Origin: Mycolicibacterium neworleansense
GTDB taxonomy: Bacteria; Actinomycetota; Actinomycetes; Mycobacteriales; Mycobacteriaceae
DNA: 64,000 bases
Direction: 5' to 3'
Assembly: GCF_001245615.1 (NCBI RefSeq)
Contig: NZ_CWKH01000002.1
Span: 1,178,001-1,242,000 of the forward strand
The notes under the pieces are model-generated. The model was not told the origin of the DNA, did no database searches, and saw only the letters and a program-made list of their open reading frames with translations. Both the position numbers and the translations under genes were made by a program. Positions within the stretch are counted from its first letter, which is position 1, and each line of letters starts with the position of its first letter. This document shows, piece after piece, positions 34,845 to 44,080 of the stretch.

Positions 34845-36119
34845 TCAGGCCTTGGTCAGCTGCTTCTGCTCGTAGAGCCGCGCCCACTCGGCACGGGGGC
34901 GGATCGAGGTGTCGACATCGGTGGCCTTGGCGCGCAGTGCGCCGACGTTGGCCTGATCGCGTGCGGTGTGCTTGAACGGATCCCAGCTGAAGAACCGCGC
35001 CGAGTTCTCCCAGGTGATCTTGTTGATGTCGGAATCGCTTGCGCCGGCGGCATTCAGCTCGGCCAGCACCTGCTCGGGCGCGTCGGGCCAGAAGCAGTCG
35101 CTGTGCGGGTAGTCGCACTCCCAGGCGATGATGTCGATACCGATCTCGTGGCGCAGCTTCAGCGAGGTCTTGTCGGTGACGTAGCAGGCCAGTGAGTGCT
35201 CGCGGAACACGTCGGAAGGCAGCTTGTCGCCGAAGTCGCGGCGCAGCCACTTCTGGTTGGTGTAGTGGCGGTCGCTGCGGTCCAGATAGAAGGGAATCCA
35301 ACCGATTCCGCCTTCGGAGAAGGCGAACTTGAGATCGGGGTAGTTGCGCATGGCCGGTCCCCACAACAGGTCCTGGGCGCACATCGCCGAGACCTGGGTG
35401 GCCAGGATGATCAGGTTGTCGATCGGGGCGTCCTTGGCCATCGAGATCGCTCCGAAGCCCGTCCCGATGTGCAGGCACATCACCACGTTCTCCTCGGACA
35501 GGGTCCGCCACACCGGGCCCCAGTAGTCCTCGTCGAAGTAGCTCGGAAGTCCTTCCAGGTGCGGCAGTTCCGGCATGGTGACGGCCCGGCAGCCCTTGGC
35601 GGCGACCCGGCGGATCTCGCGGCACATCGCCTCGGGGTTCCACGTCGGCAGGATCGCGATCGGCACGAACCGGCCCGGGTACGACCCGGCCCACTCGTCG
35701 ATGTGCCAGTCGTTGTAGGCCGACACCATGACCAGCGTCGCCTCTTCTCGGTGCATGTTGAGGTGGCGTGCGGAGAAACCGGTGAAGGTCGGGAAGCACA
35801 TCGAGGCCAGGATGCCGTTGCGGTCCATGTCTCGGACCCGCTCGTGCACGTCGTAGACACCGGGACGCATCTCGGCGAACCCGGCCGGGTCCCGTCCCCA
35901 CTCTTCGGCGGGCCAGGACACCACGGCATTCAGCCCAGAAACACCCTGCGGGCGGCCCTGATACATCCACTGGTCGACGCCCTTGTCGTCGGTGACGACG
36001 ATGGGGGCCTCTTCCTTGTACTTGGCCGGAACGTGCCGCAGGAACATGTCGGGCGGCTCGACGACGTGGTCGTCGATGCTGATGAGGATCAGGTCGTCAG
36101 GGCGCATCGCTTCGCTCAT
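34845..36119 (-). CDS. amidohydrolase (amidohydrolase_2) family protein
   Basis: 424-aa TIM-barrel metal-dependent hydrolase or decarboxylase. The metal ligand strands read SIDDHVVEPPD near the N-terminus, VVMCLHIGTGFGAI in the middle and IAWECDYPHSDCFWP near the C-terminus. The family includes acidic-aromatic decarboxylases. The start is ATG 36119; a TTG at 36125 and an ATG at 36107 are in frame. Divergent from an AraC regulator, with only 25 bp between the start codons. Confidence 0.85.
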   Translation of the reverse strand: MSEAMRPDDLILISIDDHVVEPPDMFLRHVPAKYKEEAPIVVTDDKGVDQWMYQGRPQGVSGLNAVVSWPAEEWGRDPAGFAEMRPGVYDVHERVRDMDRNGILASMCFPTFTGFSARHLNMHREEATLVMVSAYNDWHIDEWAGSYPGRFVPIAILPTWNPEAMCREIRRVAAKGCRAVTMPELPHLEGLPSYFDEDYWGPVWRTLSEENVVMCLHIGTGFGAISMAKDAPIDNLIILATQVSAMCAQDLLWGPAMRNYPDLKFAFSEGGIGWIPFYLDRSDRHYTNQKWLRRDFGDKLPSDVFREHSLACYVTDKTSLKLRHEIGIDIIAWECDYPHSDCFWPDAPEQVLAELNAAGASDSDINKITWENSARFFSWDPFKHTARDQANVGALRAKATDVDTSIRPRAEWARLYEQKQLTKA

Positions 36120-36130
36120 AAACAAAGTAG

Positions 36131-36136
36131 TACCCT
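36131..36136 (+). promoter_or_regulatory. -10 box of leaderless AraC gene
   Basis: TACCCT with an 8-nt spacer to GTG 36145. The divergent amidohydrolase promoter must overlap it in the 25-bp gap. Confidence 0.4.
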
Positions 36137-36144
36137 CGGACAGC

Positions 36145-36987
36145 GTGACCGTCTCTGCACTTTCGGACAGAGGTTTGACTCAATCGGCCAACCTTGCCCG
36201 GCCGGTCATCGAGCTGCGCCGCGGCGGTCACGCGCTGGCCGGCAGCTACCTCTACGAGGGCGACGGGCTGATCACCGGCTGGCACTCCCACGAGGTGCAC
36301 CAGATCGAATACGCCTTGCACGGAGTGGTCGAGGTGGAGACCGACGTCGCGCACTATCTGCTGCCGCCGCAGCAGGCCGCCTGGATCCCGGCCGGACTGG
36401 CGCACCAGGCGGTGATGAACCCCGACGTCAAGACCGTCGCGGTGATGTTCGATGCGCAGATGATCGCCGATCCGGGGGACCGGGCCAGGATCATCGCGGT
36501 CTCCCCGCTGATCCGCGAGATGATGATCTACGGGCTGCGCTGGCCGGTCGACCGCGCCCATGGCGATGACACATCCGACACGTTCTTCCGGACCCTGGCC
36601 AACCTGGTCGTCGAAGCCCTCGATCACGAAGCGCCGCTGAGCCTGCCGACCACCGATCATCCGATCGTCGCTGCCGCGCTGGCCCACACCAAGGAGCACC
36701 TAGCCTCGGTGACAGCCGAGGATGTCAGCCGGGCGGTGGCCGTGTCCGAGCGGACGCTGCGCCGGCTGTTCGCCGAGACGATCGGGATCTCTTGGCGGAC
36801 ATACCTTCTGCATGCCCGGATGCTGCGGGCCATGGCATTGCTGGCCGGGCCCGATCAGTCGGTGCAGGCGACCGCGACAGCGGTGGGGTTCGAGAACCTC
36901 AGCTCGTTCACCCGGTGCTTCAGCCAGTTCTGTGGTCAGACGCCATCGGCGTACCGGAACCGCTCGCGTGAGGAGCATCAGGCGTAG
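36145..36987 (+). CDS. AraC family transcriptional regulator
   Basis: 280 aa. An N-terminal cupin sensing domain (GWHSHEVHQIEYALHGVVEVE, LLPPQQAAWIPAGLAH) and a C-terminal AraC DNA-binding domain (SVTAEDVSRAVAVSERTLRR and QATATAVGFENLSSFTRCFS). GTG 36145 start. Head-to-head with the amidohydrolase gene, which it probably regulates. Its last 68 bp overlap the convergent DUF2127 gene. Confidence 0.88.
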   Translation: MTVSALSDRGLTQSANLARPVIELRRGGHALAGSYLYEGDGLITGWHSHEVHQIEYALHGVVEVETDVAHYLLPPQQAAWIPAGLAHQAVMNPDVKTVAVMFDAQMIADPGDRARIIAVSPLIREMMIYGLRWPVDRAHGDDTSDTFFRTLANLVVEALDHEAPLSLPTTDHPIVAAALAHTKEHLASVTAEDVSRAVAVSERTLRRLFAETIGISWRTYLLHARMLRAMALLAGPDQSVQATATAVGFENLSSFTRCFSQFCGQTPSAYRNRSREEHQA

Positions 36988-37738
36988 CCAACCCGGCCCG
37001 CTCGACGCTGAGCAGACTCTCGGTGTGATGCTCGGAGCGGTAGGCCTCGCCGCCGCCGTTGATCCCGAAAAGCCGCTTGCTCCAGAGCAACCAGATGACC
37101 GCCGCGAGGTTGATCGCCAGCGCACCGACCCGCAGGACCGTCACCTTCTCGGTCAGTTCGTAGATCTCCAGCGGCAGGAAGACACCGGTGGCGATCACCG
37201 CGAAGTACTCGCCCCACCGTTTCATCAGCCACAGGCCGACGGCCTCGGTGAACTCGATCAGCGCATAGGCCGCCACCCCGACGGCGATCCACAGCAAGGT
37301 GGTCGACGACAGGGTGAAGGCCTCGCCGATGTGCCGCACGATCTTGGAATCGTCGATGTTCCAACCGATCTGGTCCGCCAGCGGGCGCATCAGCGGAATG
37401 TCCTTCTCGAACGCGTCCTGCAGCTCACTGCGGGACGCCCGGACCTTGAGGACACCCGCGGCCAACAGCAGGAAGACGACTCCGCGCACCGCGCGTTCGG
37501 TGGCCAGCAGCCGCATCAAGGTGCGGTCGCGCAGCAGCCGTCCCCGAGGGATCTCCGGTGCGGTGTCGGCAGGTCCGTGACCGCGCGGCGGGCCGACGAC
37601 GAACGTCTCGCACCGCAGGCAACGCCACGCTTCCCCAACGGGGGTGTCGACCCGCAACCGGTCGCGCAGCTCGGGCTCGTCCGGGGCGAACGTCGCATGG
37701 CCGCGCAGGCCACAGGACCTCAGCGCGAAATCCACCAT
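36920..37738 (-). CDS. DUF2127 membrane protein
   Basis: 272 aa. An N-terminal C-G-L-R-G-H and C-L-R-C pattern (residues ~9 and ~40) suggests a small zinc ribbon; then about four helices, including LLWIAVGVAAYALIEFTEAVGLWLMKRWGEYFAVIATGVFLPLEI, whose Y-A-L-I-E and W-x-x-Y segments are typical of DUF2127. Function unknown. Same strand as the O-methyltransferase 27 bp upstream. Confidence 0.78.
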   Translation of the reverse strand: MVDFALRSCGLRGHATFAPDEPELRDRLRVDTPVGEAWRCLRCETFVVGPPRGHGPADTAPEIPRGRLLRDRTLMRLLATERAVRGVVFLLLAAGVLKVRASRSELQDAFEKDIPLMRPLADQIGWNIDDSKIVRHIGEAFTLSSTTLLWIAVGVAAYALIEFTEAVGLWLMKRWGEYFAVIATGVFLPLEIYELTEKVTVLRVGALAINLAAVIWLLWSKRLFGINGGGEAYRSEHHTESLLSVERAGLATPDAPHASGSGTPMASDHRTG

Positions 37739-37765
37739 GTCAGCACCGTAGCGGTGCGGCGTGGC

Positions 37766-38425
37766 CTAGGCCCGGCAGCTGAGCTCCATGCTGTCGCTGT
37801 CGCGGGCCAGGAAGTTCACGCTCACATACCCGTTCGCGGGTTCGCGCACCCGATCCAGGTACGGCTGGGTATCGGCCATCGACGTGTTGTCCGCGACGAT
37901 GAGCGCGCCGGTGGTCAATTGGGGCTCCAGCAGCTCGAGCACCGGCAGATAGAGCTCCTTCCAACCGTCGAGCAGGACGAATCCGATGTCACCGGTCACG
38001 GTCTTCAGCGTCTCCAGCGCATCGCCTTCGAGCACGGTGATGACGTCGTCGAGGCCGGTCTCGGCGAAGGTCTGCTTGGCCGCCGCGATCTTCGTGGCGC
38101 TGAGCTCGGTGGTGAAGACACGTCCGGTTCCGTTGTCGCGCACGGCCGATGCCAGATGCAGCGCCGACAGGCCGAACGACATGCCGAACTCGACCACGAT
38201 CGCGGGCCGGGTGGCGCGCACCAGCGAGTACAACAGGCGGCCGGCCTCGGGGGTCACCGGCATGTAGATGTCGCTGAGCGCATCGGCCCGCTCCTGCGCG
38301 CTGGCCTCCGACAGATCCGCGAACCTGCGGGACCCGTCCTCGCGAAGTTTCGCGAACTGTTCGGCGGAGGCGGTGTACATCCGGTCCAGGGCCCGTGCGA
38401 CCCTGTCATCGTTAAGGGTAGTCAT
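37766..38425 (-). CDS. O-methyltransferase (catechol/caffeoyl-CoA type)
   Basis: 219 aa SAM-dependent O-methyltransferase. Markers: MPVTPEAGRLLYSLV, the SAM motif VVEFGMSFGLSALHLA, the TTELSAT acidic loop, and IGFVLLDGWKELYLPVLELLEP with the metal-binding D. ATG 38425. Substrate unknown. Divergent from the phosphatase gene with 29 bp between. Confidence 0.85.
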   Translation of the reverse strand: MTTLNDDRVARALDRMYTASAEQFAKLREDGSRRFADLSEASAQERADALSDIYMPVTPEAGRLLYSLVRATRPAIVVEFGMSFGLSALHLASAVRDNGTGRVFTTELSATKIAAAKQTFAETGLDDVITVLEGDALETLKTVTGDIGFVLLDGWKELYLPVLELLEPQLTTGALIVADNTSMADTQPYLDRVREPANGYVSVNFLARDSDSMELSCRA

Positions 38426-38454
38426 GCTAATGAAACTACGCGGAGAGGCTGAGG

Positions 38455-39147
38455 ATGGGTCGGCTACAAACCCTGTGCGCGGTGGTTGCGCTGGTCGTCG
38501 CAACCCTGCTGGCGCCTCCGGCGACGGCGGGCGGCTATCGCACGATCACCCTGACCTTCGTCCGCCATGCCCAGTCGGCGGGTAACGCCTCAGGCCTCAT
38601 CGACAGCTCCACGCCCGGCCCCTCGCTCACCGACCTGGGACGTACCCAGGCCGTCGCCAGCGCGCAGCGACTGGCTCCCAATCATTACGACGGCATCTTC
38701 GCCTCGACCATGGTCAGGACCCAGCAGACCGCCCAGCCCATGGCTGATGCCCTGGGGGAGCCGATCGCAGTGTTGCCCGGCCTCCACGAGGTCGAGGCAG
38801 GCGTCTATGAGGGACAGCCCGAAGCGAGCGCAGTGCAGACCTACTTTGCGGCGCCGGAGCAGTGGCTGCGTGGCGACCGCGGCGCCCGGATCCCCGGTTC
38901 GATCGACGGCAACGAGTTCGACGCCCGGTTCGCTCGCGCAGTTCAGCAGATCTACGACAGCGGCGACGACGATCCCGTCGCGTATTCGCACGGCGCCGCG
39001 ATCATGTTGTGGGTCCAGATGAACGTCCGCAATCCCAATCCCCAACTGCTGATGCAACACCCGCTCGACAACACCGGCTACGTCGTGGTCAAGGGCAATC
39101 CGACCGACGGCTGGACGCTGACGGACTGGGACGGGGCCGGAAGCTAG
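38455..39147 (+). CDS. secreted histidine phosphatase (phosphoglycerate mutase-like)
   Basis: 230 aa with a signal peptide ending near residue 25 (A-P-P-A-T-A-G-G). The histidine phosphatase motif is F-V-R37-H38-A-Q-S-A-G-N, with the phosphorylated His38; the second catalytic His is in AYSHGAA and the acid in LHEVEAGVYEG. It acts outside the membrane on an unknown phosphoester. Start ATG with a GAGAGG-like site. Confidence 0.85.
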   Translation: MGRLQTLCAVVALVVATLLAPPATAGGYRTITLTFVRHAQSAGNASGLIDSSTPGPSLTDLGRTQAVASAQRLAPNHYDGIFASTMVRTQQTAQPMADALGEPIAVLPGLHEVEAGVYEGQPEASAVQTYFAAPEQWLRGDRGARIPGSIDGNEFDARFARAVQQIYDSGDDDPVAYSHGAAIMLWVQMNVRNPNPQLLMQHPLDNTGYVVVKGNPTDGWTLTDWDGAGS

Positions 39148-39265
39148 CTGACGATGTGATCCGCCCGCCATAAACTGCCGGAATGCGGTGCCCGTCACGT
39201 CTGGCTCGAACCGCGGCCGGGCGCGGATACTGTGTGCCAAGGCAAGCGCAGATGGGAGCGGGGCT

Positions 39266-39553
39266 ATGAGGTTTCGATTGTTGCCATACGTGACCGTCGA
39301 GGTCGACGACCGGGTACGGCTGCGGGCGCGCCGGGCCGGTGAGCGCCTCCGGATCAACCTCAGGGCCTACCTGCGCAGCGCGGCCGATGAGGTCGAGACC
39401 GCCAGCGGCCGGGTCCGCGACCTGTGCGACACCGCGGTCAACCGCGTCGACCTGGCGGTGGCCAACGTCAACGACAAGATCGCTCCGGCCCCGCCGACCG
39501 ATCCCGCGGGCTCTTCCGACGAGCCCCCGAAGCGGCATCTGCAGGTCGTCTAA
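39266..39553 (+). CDS. small conserved-type hypothetical protein
   Basis: 95 aa; basic N-terminus (MRFRLLPYVTVEVDDRVRLR) and an amphipathic middle (VETASGRVRDLCDTAVNRVD) with a Pro-rich tail. No family recognised. ATG 39266 has GGAG at 8 nt spacing. Strand shared with the flanking genes. Confidence 0.55.
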   Translation: MRFRLLPYVTVEVDDRVRLRARRAGERLRINLRAYLRSAADEVETASGRVRDLCDTAVNRVDLAVANVNDKIAPAPPTDPAGSSDEPPKRHLQVV

Positions 39554-39656
39554 CCCCGCGCAGCGCGAGGGCGGTCGGCGCTCTACGGTTGGAGGGCACT
39601 GGCCTTCTCCCCTCTAGAGGCGGCCGACACACTGGCCCGAAAGGGGTTGACGAGGC

Positions 39657-40559
39657 TTGCTCGGCAACGGACTTGCGGTGCTGTTCGCCCTGTGCGCAGC
39701 GATTTTCGCGGCTGTCGGCATTGTGGTGCGACAGCGCGCCACCATGGACGTACCGCCCGAGAAGGGCGTCAGCACGGTCATGCTGCGCACACTGCTGCGG
39801 CGCAAGCTGTGGTGGGCCGGAACCGCGTCCGCGGTGGCCGGGTACGTATTCCAAGCGCTGGCGCTGGGCTTCGGTTCGCTGCTGCTCGTCCAGCCGGTGC
39901 TGGTGTCGGCGTTGTTGTTCGCGCTGCCGCTGAGCGCCCGGCTGGCCCACCGTAAGGTCAGCCGCGCCGAATGGGCCTGGGCCCTGCTGCTGACCGGGGC
40001 GCTGACGGTGTTCGTCGCGCTGGCCCGGGCCACCACCGGCACTTATGCGGTGTCGGTGACCACCACCGTCACCGTCGCTGTGGTGTGCGCCGTGGCCGTC
40101 ACCCTCTGCGTGCTCATCGCGACGCGCAGCGCCAACTGGCGCCGGGCGGTGCTGCTGGCACTCGCGGTGGGCGTGATGTTCGGCGTGGTGGCGGTGCTGA
40201 CCAAGATCGTGATGCACACGATCACCGAGAACAGTGTGCTGACCGCGCTGACCACGCCGGCCCTGTACCTGGTCGTGATGCTCGGGGTGGTGGCGACGCT
40301 GCTGCAGCAGTCGGCGTTCCACGCCGGATCGTTGCAGACGTCGGTGCCGACCATGCTGGTGCTCGAGCCCGTGGTGGCGGTGGTGCTCGGCTCGGTCATC
40401 TTGGGCGAGCACCTGTCGATCACCGGCTGGGAACCGGTGGCCCTGTCGGTGGCCGTCGGCGCGATGGCCGCAGCCACCATCGCCCTGGGGCGTGACGAGG
40501 GCGCCTACGAGGAGAAGCTCGAGGCCGAACTCGAGGTCAAGATGGGCCGGCCCGGCTGA
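39657..40559 (+). CDS. DMT/EamA-type transporter
   Basis: 300 aa, about nine or ten hydrophobic helices, drug/metabolite-transporter organisation with a repeated EamA-like half (helix pattern LLLVQPVLVSALLFALPL and VPTMLVLEPVVAVVLGSVILGE). An acidic C-terminal tail is cytoplasmic. TTG 39657 is the only early start, weak site. Substrate unknown. Confidence 0.75.
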   Translation: MLGNGLAVLFALCAAIFAAVGIVVRQRATMDVPPEKGVSTVMLRTLLRRKLWWAGTASAVAGYVFQALALGFGSLLLVQPVLVSALLFALPLSARLAHRKVSRAEWAWALLLTGALTVFVALARATTGTYAVSVTTTVTVAVVCAVAVTLCVLIATRSANWRRAVLLALAVGVMFGVVAVLTKIVMHTITENSVLTALTTPALYLVVMLGVVATLLQQSAFHAGSLQTSVPTMLVLEPVVAVVLGSVILGEHLSITGWEPVALSVAVGAMAAATIALGRDEGAYEEKLEAELEVKMGRPG

Positions 40560-40604
40560 GATTTGGTGCGCCGAGCGGCGCCGCGGCCCGCTTACGGTAC
40601 CGGT

Positions 40605-41270
40605 ATGCAGCGAAACCTCCGAAAGCTCGGCAAACTGGCTGGGGCCCTGCTCGCCGGGGTGGTGGTGTTGGCCGGGTGCACCGATGAACCGACGTTGACG
40701 GTCGACTCTTCCTTGACCCGGCTGTTGGTCACCGGCAGCGATTTTTCGGCTGGTTGGCACGTCGAGGACGTCAGCCAGAAGATGGCCGAAGGGTCGGGCG
40801 GTGGCGGCACGGGCGCCGCTGACCCCGCGGAGTGCGACTCCTCGGACAAGACCGCGCTGTCCAGCGGCGTGGCAGCGATGGTCAGCGAACGGCAGGGCAC
40901 CCCGGGGGTGGTCGCCGCCCTGAGCCGTGAGCCGGGCTCCGAACTGGTCGACGTGACGGAGAAATGGCTGAGCCGGTGTCAGACGTTCAGCGTCCAGAAG
41001 GACGGTGTGAAAGCCAGGGCGACCGTGCAGCGTCTGGAACCACCCGCCGGCCAGGCCGACGCCCAGGTGGGCTTCGACATGACGTCCACCGCGGGTAGTG
41101 GCGGCGAGACGGTGAAGATGCTGATCAAGGGCTACACCGCGCAGGTCGGCGACATCATCGTCATGTGCATCGCGGTGGGCGGCGAATCGAGCGCCCGCAG
41201 CGTCGTGCCGGACATCGAGATGCTCAACACCGTGTTCACCGAACAGGTGACCAAGGTCCGCAATGGCTGA
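40605..41270 (+). CDS. putative lipoprotein (DUF5642-like)
   Basis: 221 aa. Signal with lipobox V-V-L-A-G-C (C24). Mature part includes LVTGSDFSAGWHVEDV and a C-terminal alpha/beta sensor-like domain (GDIIVMCIAVGGESSARSVVPD). Likely outer face of the membrane. Family assignment is tentative. Ends 2 nt before the convergent MCE gene. Confidence 0.65.
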   Translation: MQRNLRKLGKLAGALLAGVVVLAGCTDEPTLTVDSSLTRLLVTGSDFSAGWHVEDVSQKMAEGSGGGGTGAADPAECDSSDKTALSSGVAAMVSERQGTPGVVAALSREPGSELVDVTEKWLSRCQTFSVQKDGVKARATVQRLEPPAGQADAQVGFDMTSTAGSGGETVKMLIKGYTAQVGDIIVMCIAVGGESSARSVVPDIEMLNTVFTEQVTKVRNG

Positions 41271-41272
41271 CG

Positions 41273-42517
41273 TCAGGGATTGATCGTGTGCTCGCCGATC
41301 TGGCGGCCCCACACGTACTCGGTCACCAGTGGCTGGCCGAGTTCGAAGTGGTTGTACGGCGCGATCGAGGCACCGATGTCCATCACCAGATACGGCGCGG
41401 GCCACAGGTCCTTGGTGACCGGCTGCCAGCAGCCGGGCCGGCCCTCGGGCCCGCCCCTGGCGTTCACCCGGGGCAGGTTGTCCGGGTACACCCACGCGTT
41501 GGGCGCACCGACGAGGAAGTCCTGCAGCTCGAAGCCGTAGCCGTTGCGGGTCTGCTGGGCGAACTTCGGGGCGGCCTCGGCGTAGTTGTGGATCATGCAG
41601 TACAGCGCCGGGCTGTTGCGGTCGAGCATCTCGCTGACCGGAAGCAGGTCCTGGTTGCCCCGGACGAAGTAGGGGCCGCCGCGCTCGAAGATGTCGCCGC
41701 CGGTGTTGCCGAAGCCGACCGCAGCCACCAGCGCCTGATCCAGATTGCCGCGCTGCTGGTTCAGCGTGCGGGCGGTGGTGACGGCGTTGGTCAGGCCGTC
41801 GAACAGGTCCGGAGCCGCGTTGGCGTAGACCTCGCCCAGGTCGGCCAGTCCGGCGATGTCGCGGCGGATCTCGGGCATCCGGGGGTTCAGGTCGGCCAGG
41901 ATGTCGTTGCCGTTGACGATGGACTGGCCGAACTTGTCGCCCAGGCCGTCGAGCGCCTGGGCGGTGGCCGTCAGGGTTTCGTTGAGCTTGATCGGGTCGA
42001 TCTGCTCGGAGATCGCGGTGATCGTCTCGAACAGGGTGTTGAATTCCGTCGTCACACCCTGCGCGCGGATCGGAGTGGACGGAGAGATCCGTTGCGGCGA
42101 CGGGTTCTCGGGAGCGACGAACGAGATGTACTTGTTGCCGAACACCGTGGTGGCCTTCAGCTCGGCGGTCACGTTCTCCGGGATCAGCTTGAGGTACTTG
42201 GGCTTGATGTCCAGGGTCAGCTCGGCCTGCTGCTCGCCGTCGACATCGGCGACGTTCACGGCGGTCAGCCGGCCGATCGGCACCCCGTTGAAAGTGACCT
42301 TCGAGCCCGGATCCATCGACAGACCCGACCGGTTGGACAGCACGGTGAGCTGCGTCTTCTCCTCGAAGACGCCCCGGAACTGCATCCACGTCAACGCCAG
42401 AACCGCGACCAGCAGAATGACCATGCCCGCGCACGCGGTCTTGTACGGCGGGTCGTACCGCCAGTGCTTGAACCGCTGTTCGAAGCGGTCCCGCAGTGTC
42501 GCGGTGGATGAGGCCAC
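41273..42517 (-). CDS. orphan MCE family protein (MceA/B-like)
   Basis: 414 aa. One membrane helix at ~28-47 (ACAGMVILLVAVLALTW), then an MCE domain (LSMDPGSKVTFNGVPIGRL, TAELKATTVFGNKYISFV) and a long helical stretch. No other mce gene or yrbE partner is nearby. GTG 42517 is 7 nt from GGAGG; TTG 42523 is too close. Probably a lipid-import subunit working with another MCE complex. Confidence 0.85.
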   Translation of the reverse strand: MASSTATLRDRFEQRFKHWRYDPPYKTACAGMVILLVAVLALTWMQFRGVFEEKTQLTVLSNRSGLSMDPGSKVTFNGVPIGRLTAVNVADVDGEQQAELTLDIKPKYLKLIPENVTAELKATTVFGNKYISFVAPENPSPQRISPSTPIRAQGVTTEFNTLFETITAISEQIDPIKLNETLTATAQALDGLGDKFGQSIVNGNDILADLNPRMPEIRRDIAGLADLGEVYANAAPDLFDGLTNAVTTARTLNQQRGNLDQALVAAVGFGNTGGDIFERGGPYFVRGNQDLLPVSEMLDRNSPALYCMIHNYAEAAPKFAQQTRNGYGFELQDFLVGAPNAWVYPDNLPRVNARGGPEGRPGCWQPVTKDLWPAPYLVMDIGASIAPYNHFELGQPLVTEYVWGRQIGEHTINP

Positions 42518-42670
42518 GCGCAAACCTCCGAATTATTGACGCAGCCAGCAACTAAAAGGGTCTGCAAACTGTCCCAAACAATTAGAGATAAGTGCAACTA
42601 CCGGCGCCCCGGTGCGGCGAATATCAAATCCGCCGGCACTGGGAGACCCCCGTCACAGACTAGGCGCTGA

Positions 42671-43387
42671 TCAGGTATTGCGACCGCCGTTCACGCCCAC
42701 GATTTGGCCCGTGATGTAACCGGCTTCCTCGGAAATGAGAAACGAACACGTGGCAGCAATGTCCTCGGGTTTACCCATTCGACGTACCGGGGTGGCCTCG
42801 ATGGTGTTGCGGATGTCGCCGAGTTCCCCGCGGGATTCGGCGGCGCGCAGCATCGGGGTGTCGATGAAGCCCGGTGGTACGGCATTGACCGTGATGCCGG
42901 CCGGACCGAACTCCAGCGCCAGCGACTTGGTCAGTCCGTTGACGCCGGACTTGGCGGCGACGTAGTCGCACATGTACGGCACGCCGGAGTGCGTGCTGGA
43001 CGAGGAGATGTTGACGATCCGGCCCCAGCCGGCCTCGATCATGTCGGGTAGCGCTGCCTGCACGACGTGGAAGACGCCGTTGAGGTTGACGTCGATGACC
43101 TTCTGCCACCGCTCGAAGGTGAGCTCGGTGAACGGCGTGAAATCGCTCAGACCGGCCGAGTTGACCAGGATCGTGACGGGGCCCAACTGCTCACGCACCG
43201 CCTTGAAGACGGCGTCGACCTGCGACCGGTCGGTGACGTCGGCGGCGTACGAGTGCGGGTCGTCGGTGGCGTTCAGGTCCAGGGTGGCCACCCGATATCC
43301 GTCGGCGGCCAGGCGGTCGGCGATCGCCTTGCCGATTCCGGACGCGCCTCCGGTCACCAGCGCTGTTTTCTGTTGCGGGGCGGACAT
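42671..43387 (-). CDS. SDR oxidoreductase (FabG/acetoacetyl-CoA reductase-like)
   Basis: 238 aa SDR: TGGASGIGKAIA cofactor motif, NSAGL, catalytic S in NISSSSTHSG and Y-V-A-A-K with ending GQIVGVNGGRNT. Ribosome site AAAGGAAC. Follows the TetR gene on the same strand (41 bp apart), so it likely belongs to its operon. Confidence 0.87.
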   Translation of the reverse strand: MSAPQQKTALVTGGASGIGKAIADRLAADGYRVATLDLNATDDPHSYAADVTDRSQVDAVFKAVREQLGPVTILVNSAGLSDFTPFTELTFERWQKVIDVNLNGVFHVVQAALPDMIEAGWGRIVNISSSSTHSGVPYMCDYVAAKSGVNGLTKSLALEFGPAGITVNAVPPGFIDTPMLRAAESRGELGDIRNTIEATPVRRMGKPEDIAATCSFLISEEAGYITGQIVGVNGGRNT

Positions 43388-43428
43388 GGTGTTCCTTTCG
43401 GTAATTCGTTGGTGGTCAATCGTTTTCG

Positions 43429-43995
43429 TCAGCGCCGGGGAGCGCGCAGGCCGAGTGTGCGGCGCGCCGCGTCAACCAGGTAACGGCAGAGCTCCTCATC
43501 GGAGGTGCCCGCAGCGGCCACGCCCGCGCCGCCGGCGATGCCGGAGAAGACCATGGCGGCCTTGACCGTCCCGGCCGGTCCGGGATCTACGTCGGCCAGC
43601 AGGGCCATCTGCCGGTTGATGACGCCGTCCCAAACCGGGCGGTTCCGCAGCGCCTCGTTCACGCTGGGATCGCTGGCCAGAACGGACACCAGGGCGCGGT
43701 TTGCGACCGCAAGTTCGGCGTAGCCGCGCACCATCTGATCGGCGCGGGCGGCTGCGCTGCGCTGTCGCTCGGCTGCCTCGATGACGGTCTGCAACCGGGT
43801 CAGGAACGGCTCGACCACCGCGCTCAACAGCTGTTCGCGGGTGCGGAAGTGGTAGTAGATCGCGGCCTTGGTGAACCCCAGTTCGTCGGCGATCATCTGC
43901 AGCGATGTGCCGGCGAAGCCGTGCCGGGTGATCAGCCGGACGGCGGCTTCGACGAGTCGCTCACGGGTTGCCCCTGCGCCGTCCGCGCCGTCCAT
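43429..43995 (-). CDS. TetR family regulator
   Basis: 188 aa; HTH in TSLQMIADELGFTKAAIYYH (residues ~30-49). Start ATG 43995 with GGGAG. Divergent from the CMD/P450 operon with a perfect 20-bp palindrome in the 105-bp gap, so it very likely represses both directions. Confidence 0.9.
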   Translation of the reverse strand: MDGADGAGATRERLVEAAVRLITRHGFAGTSLQMIADELGFTKAAIYYHFRTREQLLSAVVEPFLTRLQTVIEAAERQRSAAARADQMVRGYAELAVANRALVSVLASDPSVNEALRNRPVWDGVINRQMALLADVDPGPAGTVKAAMVFSGIAGGAGVAAAGTSDEELCRYLVDAARRTLGLRAPRR

Positions 43996-44030
43996 TCGGC
44001 TCTCCCTTCCGAGTGCATTCTTAGTCGATC

Positions 44031-44050
44031 TACTTTACGATCGTAAAGTA
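44031..44050. promoter_or_regulatory. TetR operator, 20-bp perfect palindrome
   Basis: TACTTTACGA-TCGTAAAGTA with no spacer, centred in the gap between the divergent TetR-SDR and CMD-P450 operons. Confidence 0.75.
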
Positions 44051-44058
44051 CGCTACTA

Positions 44059-44080
44059 GTCGATCGTAAAGCAGATCGAC
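44059..44080. promoter_or_regulatory. second inverted repeat sharing an operator half-site
   Basis: GTCGATC-GTAAAGCA-GATCGAC; its inner part repeats the CGATCGTAAAG half-site of the palindrome 20 bp to the left. Probably a second, weaker binding site next to the start of the CMD gene. Confidence 0.45.

Noticed and set aside
41267..41276. 10-bp palindrome CTGACGTCAG
   Set aside because: Short, spans the stop of the lipoprotein gene, and such lengths arise by chance in 64 kb.
39468..42551. 1027-aa open frame on the minus strand
   Set aside because: Covers the transporter and lipoprotein genes in antisense and runs through the MCE gene in another frame; its composition is Arg/Gln/His/Gly-rich as expected for a shadow frame.
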